Under the pieces are notes generated by a model. That model was not told the DNA's origin. It saw only the letters and a list, made by a program, of their open reading frames with translations, and did not search any database. From Acidobacteriota bacterium (lineage in GTDB: Bacteria > Acidobacteriota > Polarisedimenticolia > J045): a stretch of DNA of 64,000 bases. This document shows positions 7,965 through 14,841 of this stretch, in pieces. Both the position numbers and the translations under genes were made by a program. The stretch is taken from contig JAGOJY010000005.1 in NCBI GenBank assembly GCA_017994815.1, forward strand, positions 62,001 to 126,000, in the 5' to 3' direction. Position 1 is the first letter of the stretch; each line of letters starts with the position of its first letter.

Positions 7965-9553
7965 GGCCCGTGACCGTGCTCTTCGAAGACCTGCCCGGTG
8001 AAGACCGAGAACTTCGCCCCGGGCTCGCGCCAGGCCGAGGTCGCCAGCCCGGCCTTGCGCGCGAGCGCGTCGAGCGTCTGCTCGACGTTCCAGCCCTGCT
8101 CGGTCGCGACCTGCGGCAGGAACAGCGCGCGGCGGCCGGACTGCTCCAGCACGACGCCGTGCTTGCCGACCTGGATCTCGCGCCACGATTCGACGGGATG
8201 CGGGGGCGACAGGACCGTCACCTCGACGGCCAGCCGGTCCAGCTCGCTCGCCTGCACCGGCTCGAAGCGGTGGTCGTTCAGCGCGGCGTCGATGGCCGAG
8301 ATCACGACCGCCTGCGAGAGCGGGTAGGTCGGCCAGACCTGCCCCACGCACCCCCGCAGGTCGCCGTAGCGCGCGATCTCCCGCGGGTCGGTGCGCTTGA
8401 GCGTGACGAACACCGCCTGCAGCCGGTCCAGCTCGGCGCGGTCCGGGAGCGCCGCCAGCGCGCGCCGCAGGTCGTCGCTGTCCGACAGTTCCGTGCGCAG
8501 CGTCGCGCGCGCGACGCCGACCAGCGCCTGCCCCAGCGCGGCATCGATCTCGGGGGCCCGCGGCGGGCAGGCCGGCGCGGGCGGCGGGACGCGCATCGGC
8601 TCGCCGGGCCTTGCCGGCGCCGACCCGAACGTCATCGCGACGTAGCTCACGGAGTTGTCGTCGCGCGAGTCCGGCAGCTCGGTCGAGGTGTAGCGCGCGA
8701 CGACGGTCGGCTTGGCGTCCGGCGCGATCTTCGGCAGCAGCTCCAGCAGCACGCCGAGGCCGTTGCGGCCGCAGATCGTGTCGCCCGTCTCCTCGAGGTA
8801 GGCCCGGAAGCCGGCCGCGTCGCGCGCCGAGAGGTAGCCGATCGCGCGGTCGGCGAGGTGCTTGATCTCGGCCCCGGCTTTCATCGCCGAGGGTCCGAAC
8901 GGCGTGTAGCCGAAGCGCGGGCCGTAGTGCGTGAAGTCGCTGGAGAAGACGTACAGCGTCCGCCCGTCGTGCAGGGCCGCGAGCCGGGCCGCGAATCGGC
9001 GCTGCATCTCGGCCGTGGCCTGCCCCGCGAGCACCGGCACGAGCTTGAAGCTGCCGAGCGCCTGCAGGAACGGCAGCTCGATCTCGATCGCGTGCTCGTG
9101 GTCGTCCACGCCGGGCACGTCGCGCGCCAACTCGCCGTCGCGCAGCTTCGCGCACGCGTCCGCAGCGAGCGGGACGTCGCCCAAGGGTGTGCTGTACCCG
9201 GCCACGTCGGGGATGGCGAAGCCGGAGAACCCGCCGTGGTGCGAGGGCGCGATGACGACCACGCGGTCGTACGCGCCGGGGCGCACCGCGCGGAACGCGG
9301 CGGCGGCGGCGGTGCCGGAGTAGCGCCAGCCGGCGTGCGGGACGACGAGCGCCACCGGCGCGCCGGGCAGCGGCGCGACGACGGCGACGCGCGTCATCCG
9401 GTGCACCTCCGCGAGCGCGAGGGACTTCGAGCCGGGATACCAGGAGCCGGCGATGGCCGAGGGTCTCATCTTTCGCTCCGGCGCCGCCGAACCAAAGATG
9501 ATGGCGGCGCAACTGGCAAGCACCAGCAGCGGAAGTGCCGGGCGGACCTTCAT
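7961..9553 (-). CDS. Memo-AMMECR1 fusion protein (AmmeMemoRadiSam A/B)
   Basis: A 530-residue fusion with an N-terminal hydrophobic export signal (about residues 5-22; VLASC could be a lipobox). Residues about 30-315 are a Memo domain: RPSAIAGSWYP, VPHAGWRYSG, IAPSHH, DDHEHAIEIELPFLQ, SSDFTHYG and ICGRNGLGVLL. The conserved His/Asp/Cys set resembles the metal site of extradiol dioxygenases. Residues about 345-525 are an AMMECR1 domain: VFVTLKR, LRGCVGQ, LNDHRF, LPQVATEQGWN. The two domains are usually separate proteins (AmrB and AmrA), so fusion argues for one physical complex. ATG 9553 overlaps the preceding stop by 4 nt. Function is not established in any organism to my knowledge. Confidence 0.9.
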   Translation of the reverse strand: MKVRPALPLLVLASCAAIIFGSAAPERKMRPSAIAGSWYPGSKSLALAEVHRMTRVAVVAPLPGAPVALVVPHAGWRYSGTAAAAAFRAVRPGAYDRVVVIAPSHHGGFSGFAIPDVAGYSTPLGDVPLAADACAKLRDGELARDVPGVDDHEHAIEIELPFLQALGSFKLVPVLAGQATAEMQRRFAARLAALHDGRTLYVFSSDFTHYGPRFGYTPFGPSAMKAGAEIKHLADRAIGYLSARDAAGFRAYLEETGDTICGRNGLGVLLELLPKIAPDAKPTVVARYTSTELPDSRDDNSVSYVAMTFGSAPARPGEPMRVPPPAPACPPRAPEIDAALGQALVGVARATLRTELSDSDDLRRALAALPDRAELDRLQAVFVTLKRTDPREIARYGDLRGCVGQVWPTYPLSQAVVISAIDAALNDHRFEPVQASELDRLAVEVTVLSPPHPVESWREIQVGKHGVVLEQSGRRALFLPQVATEQGWNVEQTLDALARKAGLATSAWREPGAKFSVFTGQVFEEHGHGP

Positions 9554-11079
9554 GAGCGTACTCCACCGGCCAGCGTGAACGCCGACCCGCGGGAGCGGGA
9601 TTCGCCGATCCGGCTGACCCTGATCCCGGCGAGGTCGTTGACCGGGCACTTCGCCTCGCACAGCCCGCAGCCGACGCACAGCGCCGGGTCGAGGTGCGGC
9701 CGCTGGAGCCGCAGCGGCCGGCCGTCGCGCGCGGTGACGGTCACGTCCTCGAGCCAGATCGCCTTGGGGCTGGTCGGACAGACCTCCTGGCAGACGATGC
9801 ACGGCACGTCGAGCGCCAGCGGCAGGCAGCGGCCGAAGTCGTAGAACGCGGTCCCGATCCGCACCGGGTGCTCGGAGGGCGGGGCCCAGCCCTTGGACTC
9901 GGCGGTGAGCGCCGCGATCGCCCCGGTCGGGCAGACCTGCCCGCACAGCGTGCAGCTCGGCTCGCACCAGCCGCGGCGGGCGACGAGGACCGGCGTCCAC
10001 AGCCCCTCGAGCCCGGCTTCGAGCAGCGACGGCTGGAGGCCGGACGTCGGGCAGGCGTTGACGCATGCGCCGCAGCGCACGCAGCGCGCGAGGAACTCGC
10101 GCTCGTCGCGCGCCCCCGGCGGGCGGATCGCCTCCGAGCCGGGCGCGCTGGCAGAACCGGCACTGGCGCGCAGGAGCGGCAGCGCGAGGACGCCGACCGC
10201 GGCGGAGCCGACCAGCGTCCGGCGCGCGAGGTCGATGCCGCCGGCGGGCGCCGCGTCCGGCACCAGCGGGCGGAAGCGGATCGCGCGCTCCGGGCAGGCG
10301 CCGACGCAGTTCAGGCAGACGTGGCACTCGGACGCGCGGTGCCGGCCGAACGGCTCGTCGGCGCCCTGGCACTCGGCCGCGCAGAGGTTGCAGTGCGTGC
10401 AGCGCGCGGCGTCGACCTGGACGCGGAACAGCGACGTGCGCGAGATCCAGCCGAGGAGCGCGCCCAAGGGGCACAGGGCGCGGCACCACCAGCGGACGAT
10501 CCAGCGGTTCGCGGCGAAAAGCGCGAGGAAGATGCCGCCGGTGAGCCAGGCGCCGATGAAGATCCGCGGGCGGAAGCCTCCCCCGCCCTGGACCCAGTCC
10601 GCGGCGGCGAAGAGGCCCGAGCCGAACGAGCGCGCGGCGAGCGAGATCGGGTCGAGGAGGCCCGCCAGCAGCGTGCCCGCGAGGGCGGCCGCGATCACCG
10701 CGGCGAGCAGCGCGTACTTGAGCGAGTAGTGCGGCCGCCAGCGGTTGGCCTGCGCGGCGGGGCCGCGGCGCAGCCGGCGCGTGGCCCACCCGGCGAGCTG
10801 GTGCAGCGTGCCGAAAGGGCAGGCCCAGCCGCAGAACACGCGGCCGAGAAGGACGGTGAGGGCGACCGTTGCCAGCGCCCAGAGCAGTCCGACCGGGATG
10901 ACCCACGACGAGAGCAGCGTGCCGAGCGCGGCGAGCGGGTCGAGCTGGAACAGCCACTTCAGCGGCAGCCGCCGCACGCCTTCCTCGGTCATCAGGAACA
11001 AGGTCGCGAAGAACAGCGCGAGGAACACGCCCTGGCAGGCGCGGCGGGTCGTGCGCGACCAGGCGCCGGGCCGTTTCAC
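9550..11079 (-). CDS. NapH/NosR-like membrane polyferredoxin
   Basis: Starts at GTG 11077-11079 (GTGA overlap with the upstream DUF362 gene), 509 residues. Four to five hydrophobic segments occupy roughly residues 10-190. They include the paired CGWACPFG and CRALCPLG motifs of NapH-type quinol-linked proteins. At least five cysteine clusters of ferredoxin type follow (CTHCNLCAAEC, CHVCLNCVGACP, CVRCGACVNACP, CTLCGQVCP, CVGCGLCEAKCP), plus CIVCQEVCP. A hydrophobic stretch around residue 280 (RRTLVGSAAVGVLALPLL) with an RR pair may be a second signal or anchor. It is the obvious electron carrier of the operon, probably moving electrons between the quinone pool and exported partners. Confidence 0.88.
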   Translation of the reverse strand: MKRPGAWSRTTRRACQGVFLALFFATLFLMTEEGVRRLPLKWLFQLDPLAALGTLLSSWVIPVGLLWALATVALTVLLGRVFCGWACPFGTLHQLAGWATRRLRRGPAAQANRWRPHYSLKYALLAAVIAAALAGTLLAGLLDPISLAARSFGSGLFAAADWVQGGGGFRPRIFIGAWLTGGIFLALFAANRWIVRWWCRALCPLGALLGWISRTSLFRVQVDAARCTHCNLCAAECQGADEPFGRHRASECHVCLNCVGACPERAIRFRPLVPDAAPAGGIDLARRTLVGSAAVGVLALPLLRASAGSASAPGSEAIRPPGARDEREFLARCVRCGACVNACPTSGLQPSLLEAGLEGLWTPVLVARRGWCEPSCTLCGQVCPTGAIAALTAESKGWAPPSEHPVRIGTAFYDFGRCLPLALDVPCIVCQEVCPTSPKAIWLEDVTVTARDGRPLRLQRPHLDPALCVGCGLCEAKCPVNDLAGIRVSRIGESRSRGSAFTLAGGVRS

Positions 11080-12068
11080 GAGCGCGCGCCCCCGAGCGTG
11101 AACTCGTCCAGCTGCGTGGCGCGCGAGCCGATCCCGCGCCCCTCGGCGAGCACGATGTGGCCGACGTCGGCCGGGTCGACGCCGAGCAGGCGCGCGCCCC
11201 ACGCGTCGAGCGCGACCATGTCGGTGCCGGCGGCGATCGCGCCCTCGAGCCGCACGTTGTCCGGGCGTCCGCCGGTCGGGCCGCCGCTCGTCATCACGCG
11301 CGTCGCGTCGACGATCGTCAGCGTGGGGCGGAAGGCGGCCGCGAGGTCGGTGATCGATTCGTGCGCCTGCTGGTGCAGCCGCTCGCGGCGGCCGCCGAGC
11401 AGGCCGTAGAGATTCTTCATGCAGCAGGTCAGGCGCGTGAGGCCGTGGTCCTTGACGATCGGGACATTGATCATCCGGTCCACCGCGAGCACGGTGGCCA
11501 GCACCTCCCAGTCCTCGAGCACGGTGCCGCCGATGCGCGTCATGCGAAACGAGTCGCCGCTCGGCAGGACCACCTCGGCCCCGGCCTCGCGCGCGGCGCG
11601 CGCGATCCCCGAGCGCTCCGCGACGCGGGCCTCGTCGTGGCACGGGACGTCGGCCACGACCACGCGGGCGGCGCCGGCCTCGCGGCAGAGCCGCACGACC
11701 TCGGCCACGACCTCCGGGTTCGTGTTCGCGCCGTGCTCGGGCAGGCGGTCCCAGGCCATGTTCGGCTTGACCAGCACGGCCTCGCCGCGGCGGACGAAGC
11801 GCCCGATCCCGCCGACGCGCTCGACCGAGGCGCGCACGAGGGCCGCGACCGCCCCGGCGCGCGCGATTGCCACGCGCGGGCGCGCGGGGTCGTCGGGGAC
11901 GCGGAAGTCACGCGGAGACTGCGCGCCGGGCGCGAGTTTCCAGCGACCGGGGGAGACGACGCCGAGCGCGCCGGCGGCGGCGCACCCGCCCAGGACGAGT
12001 CCCGCGCCGGCGATGCGCCTGAGCGCGTCGCGGCGCGGCATGCCGCGGTCGTGCGGGTTGCTGGACAT
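11076..12068 (-). CDS. DUF362 protein, first gene of the AmmeMemoRadiSam operon
   Basis: A 330-residue protein. The N-terminus GMPRRDALRRIAGAGLVLGGC has an RR pair, a hydrophobic run and a possible lipobox (LGGC), suggesting Tat-dependent export and perhaps lipid anchoring. The DUF362 core is seen in VLVKPNMAWDR, ARVVVADVPCHD, INVPIVKDHGLTRLTCCMKN and DMVALDAWGARLLG. The CC pair in the core is absent from the second DUF362 protein of this operon, so the two are not interchangeable copies. The gene overlaps the polyferredoxin gene by 4 nt. Function unknown; the context indicates a redox role. Confidence 0.85.
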   Translation of the reverse strand: MSSNPHDRGMPRRDALRRIAGAGLVLGGCAAAGALGVVSPGRWKLAPGAQSPRDFRVPDDPARPRVAIARAGAVAALVRASVERVGGIGRFVRRGEAVLVKPNMAWDRLPEHGANTNPEVVAEVVRLCREAGAARVVVADVPCHDEARVAERSGIARAAREAGAEVVLPSGDSFRMTRIGGTVLEDWEVLATVLAVDRMINVPIVKDHGLTRLTCCMKNLYGLLGGRRERLHQQAHESITDLAAAFRPTLTIVDATRVMTSGGPTGGRPDNVRLEGAIAAGTDMVALDAWGARLLGVDPADVGHIVLAEGRGIGSRATQLDEFTLGGARS

Positions 12069-12193
12069 CGGCCCTCCTCGGGCAAGGCGAGGCCGGAACC
12101 CCCGGGCACACGGCCCGCGGGCACAGCGCGGGGCTCACGCGAGCCCCGTCCATTAACCGCTAATCTATACCGTTTTCGGTGACCGGCAGCGGT
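12069..12193 (-). promoter_or_regulatory. Upstream region of the AmmeMemoRadiSam operon
   Basis: This is the only gap ahead of the five-gene minus-strand operon. Bases about 12150-12178 are clearly A+T-rich against the background and contain TATAGAT on the minus strand, a possible -10 element. I could not pair it with a convincing -35 box, so the promoter position is a guess from composition. Confidence 0.3.
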
Positions 12194-12763
12194 CTATCTG
12201 GGGACGCTCGGCGACACCGGAGGCTTCCCTTCCTCGTCGTCGTCATCGTCGTCGTCCAGCGCGAGCGCCAGCGCCCCGGCACCGACGACCACGACCGCGA
12301 CCTTCCCGGCGGTGGTGCCCCAGATCCGGTTCCACAGGCCCGGCCGCGCGCCGGCCGCGGGAGTCTCGCCGGCCGCCGCCGTGCCGGGCATCCGCGCCGA
12401 GCGCCCGAGCTTGAGTTCCATCCGCTCCACCTGCCCGGGCTTCAGGTTCAGCTTCTTCGAGAGCACCGGGAACTCGCTGCCGTCCGGCGAGAGCGCGACC
12501 AGCCGGTACGTCCCGGCCGGGATCCCCTCCACGGCGAAGGCGCCGTCCGGACCGGTCGGGGCCGAGATGAACAGGTCGCCCGCCGGGCTCTGCAGCCCGA
12601 TCTGGTACCCGGCCGCCGGGAGCCCTTGGCTGTCGAGCAGTACGCCGCGGACCTGCGCGTCGGCCGGGGCCGCGGGGACCGGGGCCGCGTCCGCCTGGGC
12701 GGCGGGCGTGACCGGGGACAACAGGACCATCATCGCGGCGGCGGCGAGCAGACGTCGGAACAT
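12194..12763 (-). CDS. Exported protein with carboxypeptidase-regulatory-like domain and acidic tail
   Basis: A 189-residue product with a signal peptide (MFRRLLAAAAMMVLL...AAQA). Residues about 37-120 read VRGVLLDSQGLPAAGYQI...GPDGAFAVEGIPAGTYRLVAL, the pattern of the carboxypeptidase regulatory (transthyretin-like) beta sandwich. After a linker, one membrane segment (KVAVVVVGAGALALAL) is followed directly by seven Asp, two Glu and a short Pro/Ser tail. AGGAG lies just upstream of the start. Such proteins are common in Acidobacteriota, but their role is unknown. The Asp run comes from a triplet repeat at 12235-12258 and may vary in length. Confidence 0.75.
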   Translation of the reverse strand: MFRRLLAAAAMMVLLSPVTPAAQADAAPVPAAPADAQVRGVLLDSQGLPAAGYQIGLQSPAGDLFISAPTGPDGAFAVEGIPAGTYRLVALSPDGSEFPVLSKKLNLKPGQVERMELKLGRSARMPGTAAAGETPAAGARPGLWNRIWGTTAGKVAVVVVGAGALALALDDDDDDDEEGKPPVSPSVPR

Positions 12764-12848
12764 CCAGTTCTCCTGGTTGCCGGGGGGCGGGCGTATTTGG
12801 CTTCGCCGCGGGCTGCGAGTCAAGGCTTGCGCCCCGAAAATGCTGCGG

Positions 12849-14186
12849 ATGAGCCACGCGCATGACCGCGACACGATCGTCGCGCCCGCGACGCCGCCCG
12901 GCCGCGCCGCGCTGGCGGTCGTGCGCCTGTCCGGGCCGGCCGCGCGCGAGGTCGCGGCCCGCGTGTTCCGCCCGCTGCGCGCCACTTCCCTGCCCCGCCG
13001 CCGCGCGGTGCTCGGCGACGTCGTGGACCGCGCGGGGCAGGCGATCGATCGCGGCATGGCCCTGTTCCACCCGGCGCCGGGCAGCTACACCGGCGAGGAC
13101 CTGGTGGAGCTGTCGGTGCACGGCTCACCGGCGGTGGTGCGGGAACTGCTCGCGGCGGCCGAGGCGGCGGGGGCGCGGCTCGCCGAGCCCGGCGAGTTCA
13201 CGCTGCGCGCGCTGCGGGCCGGGAAGATCGACCTGGCGCAGGCCGAGGCGGTGCGCGACCTCGTCGAGGCCGCGACCGCCGAGCAGGCGCGGCTCGCCGC
13301 GCGCCAACTCGCGGGCGAGGTCTCCGGCGTGGTCGGCGCGCTCGCCGAGCGCGTGTTCGACCTCCTCGCCGAGATCGAGGCCGGCCTCGACTTCTCGGAC
13401 GAGGAAGATGTCGCGAGTTGCCGGGACGACCTCGCCGCGCGCGCGGCGCGGCTGATCGAGGAGATCGACGCGCTGCTCGCCGGGAGCGAGCTGGCGCGGC
13501 GCGTGCGCGAGGGCGCGCGCGTGGTGCTGCTCGGCCCGCCCAACGCGGGCAAGTCGTCGCTGTTCAACGCGCTGGTGGGCGAGGCGCGCGTGATCGTCAC
13601 CGGCGAGCCGGGCACCACGCGCGACCTGATCGAGGAAACGGTCGTGCTCGACGGCCTGCCGGTGGTGCTGGTCGACGCGGCCGGCGTCGGGGCGGCGCGC
13701 GGCGAGGCGGAGCGCGCCGGGATGGCGCGGGCGCTCGAAGCAGCGCGATCGGCGAACCTCGTGCTGGACGTCTACGACCTGGGCGGCAATTACCGGCCGT
13801 CGCCCGCCGATCGTCCTTCCCTGCCGGTCGGCACGCACGCCGACCTGCCGTGGCAGCTGCCGCCGGTTCCCGGGTCCGTGCTGGTCAGCTCCGTCACCGG
13901 CGCGGGCGTCCCCGAGTTGCGGCGCGCGATCGCCGCGGGGCTGGACGCGCCCGGCTCGCGCCCGATCGAGAGCATCGCGTTCGCGACCGCGCGCCACCAC
14001 GCGGCGGCGCGCCGGGCCCGCGGCTCGCTCGACGCCGCGCGCGAGCTGCTCGCCGCGGGCGCGGGCGCGGAACTCGCGGCGGTCGAGCTGCGCGCGGCGG
14101 TGGGCGCGCTGCACGAGATCCTCGGCGCGATCGGGCCGGAGGACCTCCTCGGCCGCATCTTCTCGCGCTTCTGCATCGGCAAGTAG
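12849..14186 (+). CDS. mnmE: tRNA modification GTPase MnmE
   Basis: A 445-residue protein collinear with MnmE. The N-terminal folate-binding domain starts DTIVAPATPPGRAALAVVRLSGP; then come a helical domain, an inserted GTPase, and the invariant C-terminal FCIGK whose Cys is catalytic. In the G domain, the P-loop GPPNAGKSS (229-237) keeps the K+-binding Asn, G2 is TTRD, and G3 is DAAG instead of DTAG. G4, normally NKxD, reads THAD (329-332), which should weaken guanine recognition. With MnmG it modifies U34 of certain tRNAs. ATG 12849 is chosen; ATG 12840 would add three residues. It converges on rsmG with a 4-base gap. Confidence 0.94.
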   Translation: MSHAHDRDTIVAPATPPGRAALAVVRLSGPAAREVAARVFRPLRATSLPRRRAVLGDVVDRAGQAIDRGMALFHPAPGSYTGEDLVELSVHGSPAVVRELLAAAEAAGARLAEPGEFTLRALRAGKIDLAQAEAVRDLVEAATAEQARLAARQLAGEVSGVVGALAERVFDLLAEIEAGLDFSDEEDVASCRDDLAARAARLIEEIDALLAGSELARRVREGARVVLLGPPNAGKSSLFNALVGEARVIVTGEPGTTRDLIEETVVLDGLPVVLVDAAGVGAARGEAERAGMARALEAARSANLVLDVYDLGGNYRPSPADRPSLPVGTHADLPWQLPPVPGSVLVSSVTGAGVPELRRAIAAGLDAPGSRPIESIAFATARHHAAARRARGSLDAARELLAAGAGAELAAVELRAAVGALHEILGAIGPEDLLGRIFSRFCIGK

Positions 14187-14190
14187 CGCG

Positions 14191-14841
14191 CTATCTCCGC
14201 ACGCGGACGATCGCGCCGGCGCCGGTCGAGCGCAGCGGCTCGCGACGCGCACGCTCGCCGAACTCGCGCACGGCCGTCGCGGCATCGTCGTCGCCGAGCC
14301 AGGCCAGCACCTGCCGCACGTTGGCATGTTCCAGCGACATGTGAATCCAGCGCAGGGGGTCGGTGAACGCGCGCAGGGTGACGATCGTGACGCTCGCCGG
14401 CAGGTCTTCGGGACCGGCGACGCGGCGCTCGAGGACCGCGGCGCGGTCGAGCAGCCCGCACTCCCTGAGCGCCGCGCGCAGGAAGGCCGCCTTGCGGGCG
14501 ACCGACTCGACCAGCACCCCGGCGAGGGCCGGGCAGGCGGCGAGCAGCGCGATCCCCGGGTAACCGTTCCCGCTGCCGAGATCGACGAGCAGGTCGCCCG
14601 GCCGGGGGTCCAAGAGCGGGACCGCCTCGAGCGACTCGCAGACATGCCGGCGCACCGCCTCGCGCGGGTCGCGGATCGCGGTGAGGCTGACGCGCCGGTT
14701 CCAGGCGGCGAGCAGGTGCAGGTGGACCGCCAGTTTCCGGACGGAGTCGGCACCGGGAACCGGGACGGCGGAGGTTCGCATTGTATTCGCTATAAGTGAT
14801 ATAAGTTCTTCTACCGTAAGGATGTCCCCTGCCCCGCTCAC
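14191..14841 (-). CDS. rsmG: 16S rRNA (guanine-N7) methyltransferase RsmG
   Basis: Methylates G527 of 16S rRNA. The SAM-binding motif LLVDLGSGNGYPGIALL corresponds to the family's DxGSGxGxPGI, and LLAAWNRRVSLTAIRDP precedes it as usual. From GTG 14839-14841, which overlaps the mnmG stop as GTGA, the protein is 216 residues, close to the E. coli length of 207. ATG 14781 would give 196 residues and is the alternative. The stretch between the two starts (14781-14825) is unusually A+T-rich and could instead be a promoter. Pairing with mnmG is the classical gidA-gidB arrangement. Confidence 0.9.
   Translation of the reverse strand: MSGAGDILTVEELISLIANTMRTSAVPVPGADSVRKLAVHLHLLAAWNRRVSLTAIRDPREAVRRHVCESLEAVPLLDPRPGDLLVDLGSGNGYPGIALLAACPALAGVLVESVARKAAFLRAALRECGLLDRAAVLERRVAGPEDLPASVTIVTLRAFTDPLRWIHMSLEHANVRQVLAWLGDDDAATAVREFGERARREPLRSTGAGAIVRVRR

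Noticed and set aside
7970..9844. 624-codon plus-strand frame opposite the Memo-AMMECR1 gene
   Set aside because: Arg/Ala/Gly-rich composition without motifs; the minus-strand gene is a recognised two-domain protein.
12235..12258. Triplet repeat that could be a microsatellite locus
   Set aside because: It simply encodes the Asp/Glu run of the exported protein; length variation cannot be judged from one sequence.
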